A DNA stretch of 64,000 nucleotides, taken from Actinacidiphila sp. DG2A-62 (GTDB lineage Bacteria; Actinomycetota; Actinomycetes; Streptomycetales; Streptomycetaceae). Shown piece after piece: positions 43,519 to 51,274 of the stretch (positions within the stretch are counted from its first letter, which is position 1; every line of letters starts with the position of its first letter). The position numbers and the translations under genes are program-made. Location: the NCBI RefSeq assembly GCF_035825295.1, contig NZ_JAYMGI010000002.1:558001-622000 (forward strand), read 5' to 3'. Below the pieces are notes generated by a model that was given only the letters and a program-made list of their open reading frames with translations, searched no databases and was not told where the DNA came from.

Positions 43519-44127
43519 TCACACGATGGGGAAGTCGAAGTACGTGTCCGGGTACGGCTCGTCCCGCAGCGTGTAGTGCCACCACTCGCTGGCGTACGGG
43601 CTGAAGCCGCTGGCCTCCATCACCGCCCGCAGGTGCTCGCGGTTGCGTTCCTCGGCCCGGGTGATGCCGTGGGCGCCGTGGTGGGAGACGGGGTCCATCA
43701 GGTCGTGGTCGCCGCCCATGGCCGCGAGTTCGCCGCCGGACAGGTGGTAGAGGGTCAGATCGACGGTGCTGCCGCGGCTGTGCCCGGACTTGGCGGCCAC
43801 GTAGCCGTGGTCGAACATCCCGGCGCGGTCGATGTTCGGGTAGTGCCGGAGCTTGGTCCGGCCGTCCTCCGGCAGCCGGGACCAGCGCAGGAAGCAGTCC
43901 ACCGCGCGCTGCGGGCGGTAGGCGTCCCACAGCAGCAGGCCGAAGCCGCGCGCGGCGGCCTCCTCCCGCGCTCGTTCCAGGGCCGCGCACAGCGCCCGCG
44001 TGCCGACGACCCGGTTGGCCAGGTAGCCGTCCACCGGCTTCCCGGTGAAGTTGTCCCAGGTGGCGTACTTGGCGTCCCACCGCACCCCGGGCAGACACGC
44101 GTCGATGAAGACGAAGTCCTCGTTCAC
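43519..44127 (-). CDS. vanX: D-Ala-D-Ala dipeptidase VanX
   Basis: 202-residue zinc dipeptidase that destroys D-Ala-D-Ala so that only D-Ala-D-Lac enters the wall. Zinc ligands H116, D123 (SGHSRGSTVD) and H184, base E181 (SEWWHY) and R71 (WDAYRP) occur at the same numbers as in enterococcal VanX. The GTG start overlaps the vanA stop (GTGA), so the last gene of vanHAX is translationally coupled. Cytoplasmic. No missing catalytic residues. Confidence 0.95.
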   Translation of the reverse strand: MNEDFVFIDACLPGVRWDAKYATWDNFTGKPVDGYLANRVVGTRALCAALERAREEAAARGFGLLLWDAYRPQRAVDCFLRWSRLPEDGRTKLRHYPNIDRAGMFDHGYVAAKSGHSRGSTVDLTLYHLSGGELAAMGGDHDLMDPVSHHGAHGITRAEERNREHLRAVMEASGFSPYASEWWHYTLRDEPYPDTYFDFPIV

Positions 44128-45197
44128 CGCGCCGCCCCGTCCCGCGGGCCGGGGGCCTGCGCCCGGCGCAGCGCCTGCCGCAGCATCCGGTCGACCAGGG
44201 CGGACATCGGCAGCCCGGCCGCCGCCATCATCCGCGGGTAGCGGCTGTAGGAGGTCATCCCCGGCAGGGTGTTGACCTCGTTGAGGACCACCCGGCCGTC
44301 GGGGGTGAGGAACATGTCCACCCGTGCCAGCCCCCGGCACCCCAGCGCGCGGTACACCGCCTTGGCCGTCTCCTGGACGAGTTCGCGCGCGCGGTCGGGG
44401 ATGTCCGCGGGCACGATCGGCGTGGAGTTCTCCGAACCGCTCTCCGGCGCGCTCTCCTGGTGGATCCTGAAGAAGCCGTGGGACAGCGCGATGTGGTCCA
44501 CCTCGCCGACGAACAGCTCCGGCTCGTCGCCGAGGACCGCGCAGCCGACCTCGCTGCCGGCCACGGCCCGCTCGATCAGCACCTTGGTGTCGTACCGCCG
44601 CGCGGCCTCCAGCGCGGCCGGCAGCTCCTCCTCCCGGTCGACCTTGGTGACGCCGAACGACGAGCCCGAGCGGGCCGGCTTCACGAAGACGGGGTACGTC
44701 AGCCGGTCGGCCTCGACCTTCCCGCCGTCGGACACGGTCCAGAACTCCGGCGTGGCGATGCCGGCGCTCCGCGCGACGGTGTAGGCGAGGGACTTGTCCA
44801 TGCACAGCGCGGAACTCTGGACGTCGCAGCCGACGTAGGGGATGCCGGACAGCTCCAGCAGCCCCTGCACCGCGCCGTCCTCGCCGAGCCTGCCGTGCAG
44901 CACGGGCAGCACCACGTCGAGCGGGACCGTCCCGTACCGCCCCTGTTCGAAGACCAGGAGTCCGCGCACCCCGCGGTCCGGCGACAGCACGGCCGGGCGG
45001 CCGTTGCCGTCCTCCCAGCCGGGGTCGGGTCCGTCGCAGAGCTTCCAGACGCCGTCCCGGGTGATGCCGACGTAGAACGGCTCGTACGCCCCCGTGTCCA
45101 GGCTCGCGGCGATCTCCCGTGCCGACTTGACGGAGACGGGGTGCTCCTCGGAGCACCCTCCGAAGAGGATGCCGACCTTGGGCCTGTCCATGCTCAT
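44124..45197 (-). CDS. vanA: D-alanine-D-lactate ligase VanA
   Basis: 357-residue ATP-grasp ligase. N-terminal ILFGGCSEEHPVSVKSA, central lid CMDKSLAYTVARSAGI, KPARSGSSFGVTKV and C-terminal NEVNTLPGMTSYSRYP are family motifs. The lactate-specific loop has FFRIHQE with the His that defines D-Ala-D-Lac ligases (VanA/VanB type) instead of the Tyr/Phe of Ddl. ATG overlaps the vanH stop (ATGA) and the TGA overlaps vanX's start. It would produce the depsipeptide that glycopeptides cannot bind. Confidence 0.94.
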   Translation of the reverse strand: MSMDRPKVGILFGGCSEEHPVSVKSAREIAASLDTGAYEPFYVGITRDGVWKLCDGPDPGWEDGNGRPAVLSPDRGVRGLLVFEQGRYGTVPLDVVLPVLHGRLGEDGAVQGLLELSGIPYVGCDVQSSALCMDKSLAYTVARSAGIATPEFWTVSDGGKVEADRLTYPVFVKPARSGSSFGVTKVDREEELPAALEAARRYDTKVLIERAVAGSEVGCAVLGDEPELFVGEVDHIALSHGFFRIHQESAPESGSENSTPIVPADIPDRARELVQETAKAVYRALGCRGLARVDMFLTPDGRVVLNEVNTLPGMTSYSRYPRMMAAAGLPMSALVDRMLRQALRRAQAPGPRDGAAR

Positions 45198-46183
45198 GTC
45201 GCTCGTGTCCTGCTTTCGTGGTCGCTTCGGTGGTGGAGGCAGTTGGCGAGGGAGTTCTCGACCATGTCGCGCAGCGCGCGGTCGGTGTAGTAGGCGGTGT
45301 GCGGGGTGATCAGCACGTTCGGCAGCTTCTGCAGGCGCAGCAGCGGTTCGCCGGCGGCGGGTCCGGCTCTGCGGTCGGCGTAGAAGACGCCTTCCTCGCC
45401 CTCGACCACGTCCAGCGCCGCGCCGCCCAGCCGGCCGCTCTCCAGCGCGGCGATGAGGGCGTCGGTGTCGACGAGCGGGCCGCGACCGGTGTTGACGAGG
45501 TACGCGCCCGGCTTCATCAATGCGATCCGCCGCCGGTCCAGCAGGTGGCGGGTCTCCGCGGTGAGCGGGGTGTGCAGCGTCACGATGTCGCTCAGCCGCA
45601 GCAGTTCGTCCAGCGGCACGTGCTCGGCGGCGATCCTGGGACGCCGGTCGTGGGCGAGGAGCCGGCAGCCGAAGCCGCGCAGCCGGTCCGCGACCGCCGC
45701 GCCGATCCGGCCGGTCCCGACGATCCCGACGGTCAGGTCGCGCAGTTCCCTGCCGCGGGCCTCGGGCAGCCGGTAGTCGTGGTCGTCCACCCGGCGGACC
45801 GTGGACTGCGCGTTGCGGACCGACATCAGCATGAGCATGAGCGTGTGGTCGGCCACGCTGTCGGGCGAATAGGAGACGTTCTCCACCGCGATGCCGATGC
45901 GCTCGGCGTAGGCGACGTCGATGTGGTCGCGGCCGACGCTCCTGGTGGAGACGTACTCCACTCCGGCTTGTCTGAGTGCGCGCAGGACGGCGGCGGTGAG
46001 GCGCGCCTGGTGGCCGACGCTCACGCACCGGCTGCCGGCCGCCAGAGCGGCCGTGGCCTCGGAGGGCGCGGTGTGCGTGACGGTCACCGCGACGCCGGAC
46101 TCCGCGGCCGCCCGCCGGAACAGCGCGGCCTCGTCCGGCCCGCACCCGTAGGCGGTGATGCGCGGTGGTTCGCTGGGGGACAT
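45194..46183 (-). CDS. vanH: D-lactate dehydrogenase VanH
   Basis: 329-residue D-2-hydroxyacid dehydrogenase reducing pyruvate to D-lactate for VanA. NAD-binding motif VGIVGTGRIGAAVADRL; catalytic residues in VNTGRGPLVDTD (Arg), DVVEGEEGVFY (Glu) and LITPHTAYYTDRA (His). ATG 46183 is chosen over an in-frame TTG at 46195 because the upstream regulatory element is then exactly 32 nt away, as before vanK. No ribosome site is visible, consistent with a leaderless mRNA. First gene of vanHAX. Confidence 0.93.
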   Translation of the reverse strand: MSPSEPPRITAYGCGPDEAALFRRAAAESGVAVTVTHTAPSEATAALAAGSRCVSVGHQARLTAAVLRALRQAGVEYVSTRSVGRDHIDVAYAERIGIAVENVSYSPDSVADHTLMLMLMSVRNAQSTVRRVDDHDYRLPEARGRELRDLTVGIVGTGRIGAAVADRLRGFGCRLLAHDRRPRIAAEHVPLDELLRLSDIVTLHTPLTAETRHLLDRRRIALMKPGAYLVNTGRGPLVDTDALIAALESGRLGGAALDVVEGEEGVFYADRRAGPAAGEPLLRLQKLPNVLITPHTAYYTDRALRDMVENSLANCLHHRSDHESRTRAT

Positions 46184-46193
46184 GCGCCCAGTC

Positions 46194-46246
46194 AATGCCG
46201 TGTGCTGTTGCGGTCGCGTATGCGGATTCCGATATGCCGCCCATAC
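46194..46246 (-). promoter_or_regulatory. VanR-type element and promoter of vanHAX
   Basis: A 31-bp element (46216-46246) matches the vanK element at 26 of 31 positions. Reading toward vanH, half-sites GTATGGGCGGC, ATATCGGAATC and CGCATACGCGA occur every 11 bp. A GGCATT -10-like hexamer (46194-46199) ends 10 nt before the ATG. This is the expected layout for an OmpR-family activator beside a weak -35 region. Confidence 0.7.
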
Positions 46247-46266
46247 ATTACTCGCGGGTAATATAT
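46243..46266. promoter_or_regulatory. 24-bp near-perfect palindrome between vanH and murF-like gene
   Basis: Arms ATACATTAC (46243-46251) and GTAATATAT (46258-46266) are complementary at 8 of 9 positions around a TCGCGG centre. Its left end overlaps the VanR element and its right end contains TAATAT, a possible -10 box for the murF-like gene. It may bind a second, unidentified dimeric regulator. Confidence 0.5.
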
Positions 46267-46317
46267 GGTCCTCCTATCGAATTCCGCTTATCCGCCGGAA
46301 ACAGGGCGCCGTTTTGA

Positions 46318-47696
46318 ATGGCGGACGTGACCTCCAACGAATCGACGTCCGTCCGCATCGCCCTTTCCCTCCGCGAGATCGCCGCGATCACCGGCGGGAG
46401 GGTCGAGGGCGACAGTTCCGTGACGGTGACCGGGCCGGCCGTGCTCGACGGCAGGAAGGCCGAACCCGGCGGGCTCTTCGTGGCCTTCGCCGGTGAGCGC
46501 ACCGACGGTCACGACCACGCGGCCCAGGCCGGCCGGCCGGCGCGGTGGCGGTGCTCGGCTCGCGCCCCACCGCGCTGCCCACCGTGGTCGTCACCGACAC
46601 CAGGGCCGCGCTCCAGGCGCTCGCCGCCCATGTGGTGGCGCGGCTGCGCGGCGGCCTGACCGTCGCCGCGCTGACCGGCTCCTCGGGCAAGACCGGCACC
46701 AAGGACCTGCTGGCCGCGGTGCTGGCCGGCGCCGCGCCGACGGTCGCCACCGCCGGCTCCTTCAACAACGAGCTGGGCGTGCCGCTGACCATGCTGCGCG
46801 CGAGCCCGGCCACCCGGTTCCTGGTGCTGGAGATGGGCGCGCGGCACGTCGGCGACATCGCCCGGCTCACCGGACTGGTCGCGCCGGACATCGCCGTCGT
46901 CCTCAACGTCGGCCGGGCGCACATCGGCGAGTTCGGCTCGCGCGAGGCCATCGCCCGGGCCAAGGGCGAGCTGGTGCGGGGGCTCGCGCCCGGCGGCACC
47001 GCGGTGCTGTGCGCGGACGACCCGCGGGTGGCGGCGATGCGGTCGCTCACACACGGCCCGGTGCTGACCTTCGGCCGCTCGCCCGAGGCCGACGTACGGG
47101 TGCTCGGGCTGGAGCAGGACCGGCTCGGCCGGCCGTCGTTCGCCCTGCGCGCGGCCGGCGCCACCGCCCATGTCGCGCTGCCGCTGGTGGGGGCCCACCA
47201 GGCGGTCAACGCGGCGGCCGCCGCGGCGGCGGCCCTGGCGGCCGGTGTGCCGCTGGACGCGGCCGCGGCGGCGCTGTCCACCGCCACGCTGTCCGGACGG
47301 CGGCTGGAGGTGCGCGACCTCGCCTGCGGCGCGACGCTGCTCGACGACTCCTACAACGCCAACCCCGACTCCACCCGCGCCGCGCTGGACGCGCTGGCCG
47401 CGGTCGAGGGCGGGCGGCGCATCGCCGTCCTCGGCGCGATGCTCGAACTGGGCGACACCGGCGAGGCCGAGCACCGCGCCGCCGGCGCGTACGCCGCCGC
47501 CCGCGCCGACGTGGTGGCCGCGGTCGGCGAGGGCGCGCGGGCGGTCGCGGACGGCGCGGCAGGACGCGGGCTGTTCCTCGCCGACAACGGCGCGGCCGCG
47601 GCGTGGCTGCGCGGCGAGGTCGCGGCCGGCGACGTGGTGCTCGTCAAGGCGTCGCGCGGCGCCCGCCTGGACGAGGTCGCCGCGGCGCTCGCGTAG
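46318..47696 (+). pseudogene. murF: MurF-like ligase (murF2) with a single frameshift
   Basis: UDP-MurNAc-tripeptide:dipeptide ligase family, expected here to attach D-Ala-D-Lac. Reading begins [26 protein letters not shown] with the N-terminal substrate fold ([20 protein letters not shown]), then shifts by one base at about 46530-46540. The second frame carries the ATP loop [51 protein letters not shown] and [19 protein letters not shown]. The break sits in a GGCCGGCCGGCCGG tract and one added G restores a complete protein of about 459 residues. It is divergent from vanH, as a specialised second MurF. Confidence 0.8.
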
Positions 47697-47810
47697 GGCG
47701 TGCGTGCGGCTGCGGGGCCGAGCCGGCCCGGGCGGGCCTACGCGGACCCGCGCCGGGCCGGTCGCGGGGGTTCGACGCGGGGAGGACCGCCGCGCGCCCG
47801 CCGCTCCAGC

Positions 47811-47870
47811 AGGCGCGGCGGCTCAGCAGGCGCCGCCGGCAGGCGCGGCGGCTCAGCGGGCGCCGCGGCT
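47811..47870. repeat. Two 30-bp tandem repeats between murF-like and vanK genes
   Basis: Units at 47811-47840 and 47841-47870 share AGGCGCGGCGGCTCAGC and differ at a few positions. The second unit includes the first base of the vanK stop codon. A third partial copy begins CGGCGGCTCAGC-like further left. No gene is seen in the 173-bp gap. Confidence 0.55.
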
Positions 47871-49105
47871 CAGCGGCTGCGGCGGCCCGCCTTCGCGCGG
47901 TGCCGCATGTAGAGGTCGAACGCCTGGTAGACCCGCGGCCGCAGCGGCAGGTCCCACTCGCCCGCGTACCGCACGGCCCGGCCGCCGGTGCCGACCTTGA
48001 ACTGGATCAGCCCGACGTGCGGATCGTCCGCGTCGAGGGTGGGCGTGATCCCGCGCAGGTCGTAGACGTCGCAGCCGGCCGCGAGCGCGTCGCGGATCAT
48101 CGCCCACTGGCACGCGTTGGAACCGCGCACCTCGCGCTTGTGCGTGGAGGAGGCGCCGTACGTGTACCAGGCGTGGGCGCCGACCCGCACCAGGACGGTG
48201 GCGGCGACCGGGTCGCCCTGGTGGCGGGCGAGGTACAGCCTGATCCGCGCGGGGTCCTCGGCGCTCATCGCCGCGAACATCGTCTCGAAGTACCGCAGCG
48301 GCCGGGGCGTGAAGCGGTCGCGCGCGGCGGTGTGGAGGTAGAGGTCGTGGAACTCCTTCAGCTCCGCGCCGCTCGGGACCGCGCCGCCCCCGGCGACCGT
48401 GACCTCGACGCCGGCCTTCGCCGCCTTCTTGACGTTGCGTCGCCACAGCTGGTTCATGCCGCCGAGCACCTCGTCCTCGGTCCGGCCGGCCAGCGGCAGT
48501 TCGTACGTGAACTGCGGCTGGCCGGCGCCGAATCCGTCCTCCGGGCTCTGCGGCAGCCAGCCCGCCGCCGCGAGGTGGGCGGCCACCCGGGCGCCGGCCG
48601 GGTCGCCGGCGCCACCGGGCAGGTCGGTGAGCCGCTCGACCGCGGGGTCGGCGATGCCCTCCTTGACCTGGGCGGCGCTCCAGACGTGCGTGCGCACCGG
48701 CGGTCCGAGCCGGATCGCGAACGCGCCGTGCGCCTTGAGGCGGGCCGCCAGCGGGCCGAGCCACGCGCCGAGGTCGCCGGCCCAGTCGATGGCCGGGCCC
48801 TGCGGCAGGTAGGCGAGCGTGAAGCGCTCCAGCCGGGGCACCGGCCGGTGCAGCACCAGCCCCGCGCCCACCAGCCGGCCGCCGTCGTACCAGCCGAGGG
48901 ACTCGCTGCGCCACTCGGTCTTGACCCGCCCCCACCCGGGCGTCTGCAGGAAGCTCACCGAGCGCCGCGCCCGTACGAACGCCAGGTGCTCGGCGGCGCT
49001 GATCGGCTCCACCCTCAGCCCCGCGCCTCCGCCGGGCTCCCCGGCCCTCCCCGTCCCAGGTCCCGCACCCACGCGCACTCCACCGCCGACCTCGCCGTTG
49101 ACCAT
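47870..49105 (-). CDS. vanK: FemX-type aminoacyltransferase VanK
   Basis: 411-residue Fem-family (GNAT-like) transferase that uses aminoacyl-tRNA to add the bridge residue (glycine in S. coelicolor VanK) to D-Lac-ended stem peptides. Characteristic blocks are SFLQTPGWGRVKTEWRSE, AYLPQGPAIDW, MNQLWRRNVKKAAKAGVEV, WYTYGASSTHKREVRGSNACQWAMI and CDVYDLRGITPTL. ATG 49105 is supported by the element exactly 32 nt upstream. It ends with a basic tail. Homologous housekeeping FemX may exist elsewhere; the VanR-type site is the reason for the vanK name. Confidence 0.88.
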   Translation of the reverse strand: MVNGEVGGGVRVGAGPGTGRAGEPGGGAGLRVEPISAAEHLAFVRARRSVSFLQTPGWGRVKTEWRSESLGWYDGGRLVGAGLVLHRPVPRLERFTLAYLPQGPAIDWAGDLGAWLGPLAARLKAHGAFAIRLGPPVRTHVWSAAQVKEGIADPAVERLTDLPGGAGDPAGARVAAHLAAAGWLPQSPEDGFGAGQPQFTYELPLAGRTEDEVLGGMNQLWRRNVKKAAKAGVEVTVAGGGAVPSGAELKEFHDLYLHTAARDRFTPRPLRYFETMFAAMSAEDPARIRLYLARHQGDPVAATVLVRVGAHAWYTYGASSTHKREVRGSNACQWAMIRDALAAGCDVYDLRGITPTLDADDPHVGLIQFKVGTGGRAVRYAGEWDLPLRPRVYQAFDLYMRHRAKAGRRSR

Positions 49106-49168
49106 GCCCCGAGTGAAGACAGCCCGGCGTTGCCGCCGCGTATGCGGTTTTCCATACGCCGCCGATAC
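49106..49168 (-). promoter_or_regulatory. VanR-type element and leaderless promoter of vanK
   Basis: The 31-bp element (49138-49168) has the half-sites GTATCGGCGGC, GTATGGAAAAC and CGCATACGCGG at 11-bp steps reading toward vanK. A TGTCTT -10-like hexamer ends 10 nt before the start codon, exactly as in vanH. The 32 nt between element and start are otherwise only weakly similar, so conservation marks function of the element and its distance. Confidence 0.7.
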
Positions 49169-49224
49169 GCGCTGCCGGCACGCGTCGCCGGCGCCCGCGG
49201 CCGGCGCCCGCGGCCCGGGGTGTG

Positions 49225-50844
49225 TCAGTGGCCCCGCGGACGCTCCTGGGTCGGCGTCGGCAGCGTGATCGTGAACTCGTCCTCCACGGGCGGGTCCTGC
49301 TCCTGCCCGAGCATTCCCGTCGCCGCGAAACAGCGGACTCGCACCGCCCCGGGGCTCACATCCAGCCGCAGGAAGCTCTTGAAGAACGGCGGGTCGTACG
49401 TCGCCGAGGCGGGCGAGAGCAGGCCGGTCAGCGTCTTGCGGACGGGCAGTCGGACCCGGCCGCGCCGCTGCGGCCGCGGCGGCACGCCGAGCACGCTCGC
49501 GACGAAGCGGGCGCGCCGTCCCGGCGTGCCGGCGGAACCTGACGGGCCGACGGCTCCGGGGCTGCGGACCGGCGTCGTGCCGAGGCGCCGCGCCACCACC
49601 GCGGACGCCTCGTCGGGGTGCAGGTCGAACAGCTTGCGCAGCCGCAGCCTGCGCCCGTACAGGCGGCTGTAGAACGCCAGCGAGTCGCCGCGCAGCGGGT
49701 AGCAGCGGAAGTTCTCCTCGGTGACGCCGCCGATGTCGACCCGCGGAATGGTGTGCGTGGCGTGCATGAACGCGCCGCCCCCGCCGGACACCACGTACTC
49801 GATCCGCCGTCCGGCCACGTCGACCGGGTAGTGCTGGTAGTTGTGGATGTCGCCGCCGATCGCCGCGACGTAGTGGTGCGCCGGATCGGTGACGATCTCG
49901 TCGACGGTGCCGCCGCCCTCGATCGCGCACGGGTGGTGCTCGCCGTCCACGTAGATCGGCGAGCCGGTGACGAGAATCTTGGGCCGGTCCCCCGCCGAGA
50001 CGCGTCGCAGCCAGTCCCCCTGCTCGCGGTCGATGTCGCCGAGCAGACCGGTGTCGATGCCGACGATCCGCAGCGGTCCCGCGTCGATCGCCCAGTACGG
50101 GCCGGGCTGGGACGCCTGCTGGGACGGCGCGCCGCGCAGCAGCCGCTCCTCGTCGAGCCGCGCGTCGTCCGGGGTCTGCGGGCTCGCCCACAGCAGCGTC
50201 CGCCACCAGGCGGCCGTCAGCGGGCGGGGCCGCGGCGCGGGCGGAAGCGCGGGCGCGCGGCAGAAGACCCGCATGAAGCCGGTGAGCCCGTCGTACCAGT
50301 CGTGGTTGCCCGGTATCGCGTAGATCGGGGCGGCGTAGTCGCGGTACGGGCGGAAGAACTTCGGGCCGTACTCGTTGGCGTTGCCGACCGGGTAGAGGAC
50401 GTCGCTGCACACCACGGCGAAGCGGGTGCCAGCGCCGGCTTCGAGCAGGCCGGGTATCACCGCGTACTGCGGGCCGTCGCCCTCGCCGGTGTCGCCGATC
50501 AGCAGGAAGGAGAAGGTGTCCGGGTCGTCGCGGGCGATCACCAGGTCGTCGGCGGGGTCCGCGCCCGATCTGCTGTCCGCGGCGGCAGCGGGGTCGGAAC
50601 CGGCGGCGGCGCCGGTGTCCGTGCCGCCGCGCCGGGCGGCCTCGGCCGCGACCCAGCGGGAGCGGTCCCGCCCGGTGGGGTCGCCGAACAGCGAGGCCAG
50701 CGGCCCGTTGCGCGCCTTCCAGAGCGTCCCGGGGTTCAGCCAGGACAGCTTCTCCACCCGGGCGGGCATCAACTCCCGGTAGGTGCCGGGTTCTTGGTCC
50801 TGCCAGCCGGCGCCGGACAGGGACTCACGCGAGGAGGCGGCCAT
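49225..50844 (-). CDS. Calcineurin-like metallophosphoesterase
   Basis: 539-residue two-metal phosphoesterase. Ligand motifs are FLLIGDTGEGDGP, VVCSDVLYPVG, IPGNHDWYDG, ITGSP-type LVTGSPIYVDG and GGDIHNYQHYP. An extra C-terminal domain of about 170 residues (TYDPPFFKSFLRLDVSPGAVRVRCFA) may form a beta-sandwich. No signal peptide; probably cytoplasmic or surface-associated in an unknown way. A TACGCT -10 box (50851-50856) ends 6 nt before the ATG, so the transcript may be leaderless. It lies upstream of vanK on the same strand but has no VanR-type site. Confidence 0.83.
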   Translation of the reverse strand: MAASSRESLSGAGWQDQEPGTYRELMPARVEKLSWLNPGTLWKARNGPLASLFGDPTGRDRSRWVAAEAARRGGTDTGAAAGSDPAAAADSRSGADPADDLVIARDDPDTFSFLLIGDTGEGDGPQYAVIPGLLEAGAGTRFAVVCSDVLYPVGNANEYGPKFFRPYRDYAAPIYAIPGNHDWYDGLTGFMRVFCRAPALPPAPRPRPLTAAWWRTLLWASPQTPDDARLDEERLLRGAPSQQASQPGPYWAIDAGPLRIVGIDTGLLGDIDREQGDWLRRVSAGDRPKILVTGSPIYVDGEHHPCAIEGGGTVDEIVTDPAHHYVAAIGGDIHNYQHYPVDVAGRRIEYVVSGGGGAFMHATHTIPRVDIGGVTEENFRCYPLRGDSLAFYSRLYGRRLRLRKLFDLHPDEASAVVARRLGTTPVRSPGAVGPSGSAGTPGRRARFVASVLGVPPRPQRRGRVRLPVRKTLTGLLSPASATYDPPFFKSFLRLDVSPGAVRVRCFAATGMLGQEQDPPVEDEFTITLPTPTQERPRGH

Positions 50845-51274
50845 CGGCGCAGCGTAACAAGCGTGCCGTCCCTCCGTGCCGGCAGCGGGCGTTCGGCGTC
50901 TCGGCTCGCGGCCGGGGCCGGCCGCCGTCATGCGGCCCGCGGGCGGGGGGCGGTGTCCGCATGCTGAGCCGACGCCGTGTTTAGTTTATGTTTCACCTAT
51001 CGAGCCCGGAGGCGGGGACCGTCCCCTCCGGGGCGCGAGCCGGAGCGGGAAAGGGCGAATTGAGCCGTTTCCCAAGCCCGTTTCCGTTCCTGCGAATTCA
51101 TCTCGCCGGAACACCGCGGAAACAACGAAATGCCTGGTTACGGACGCGTAGCCGAAATCCGCTGATCTTCCTTCCCCCGGGATACTTTCGCGTCCTAAAG
51201 TCTCCTCCGCGTCGCCTTCCCCCCACGTTCAGGCCTTTCGCGCACCCTGCAGAACGAGGACAGGAAAGCCGCAC
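50845..51274. other. 430-bp divergent region, metallophosphoesterase/amidase
   Basis: No gene seen. An unusually AT-rich stretch (GTGTTTAGTTTATGTTTC, about 50980-50997) likely holds a promoter. A bulged hairpin with GGGGAC/GTCCCC arms lies at about 51012-51031. Farther right the DNA is moderately AT-rich (about 51110-51240) with the amidase leader and an AGGACAGGAAAG ribosome site before 51275. Confidence 0.5.

Noticed and set aside
47853-49181. 442-codon alternative frame over vanK
   Set aside because: Has no Fem-family motifs; the vanK frame does and its start agrees with the upstream element.
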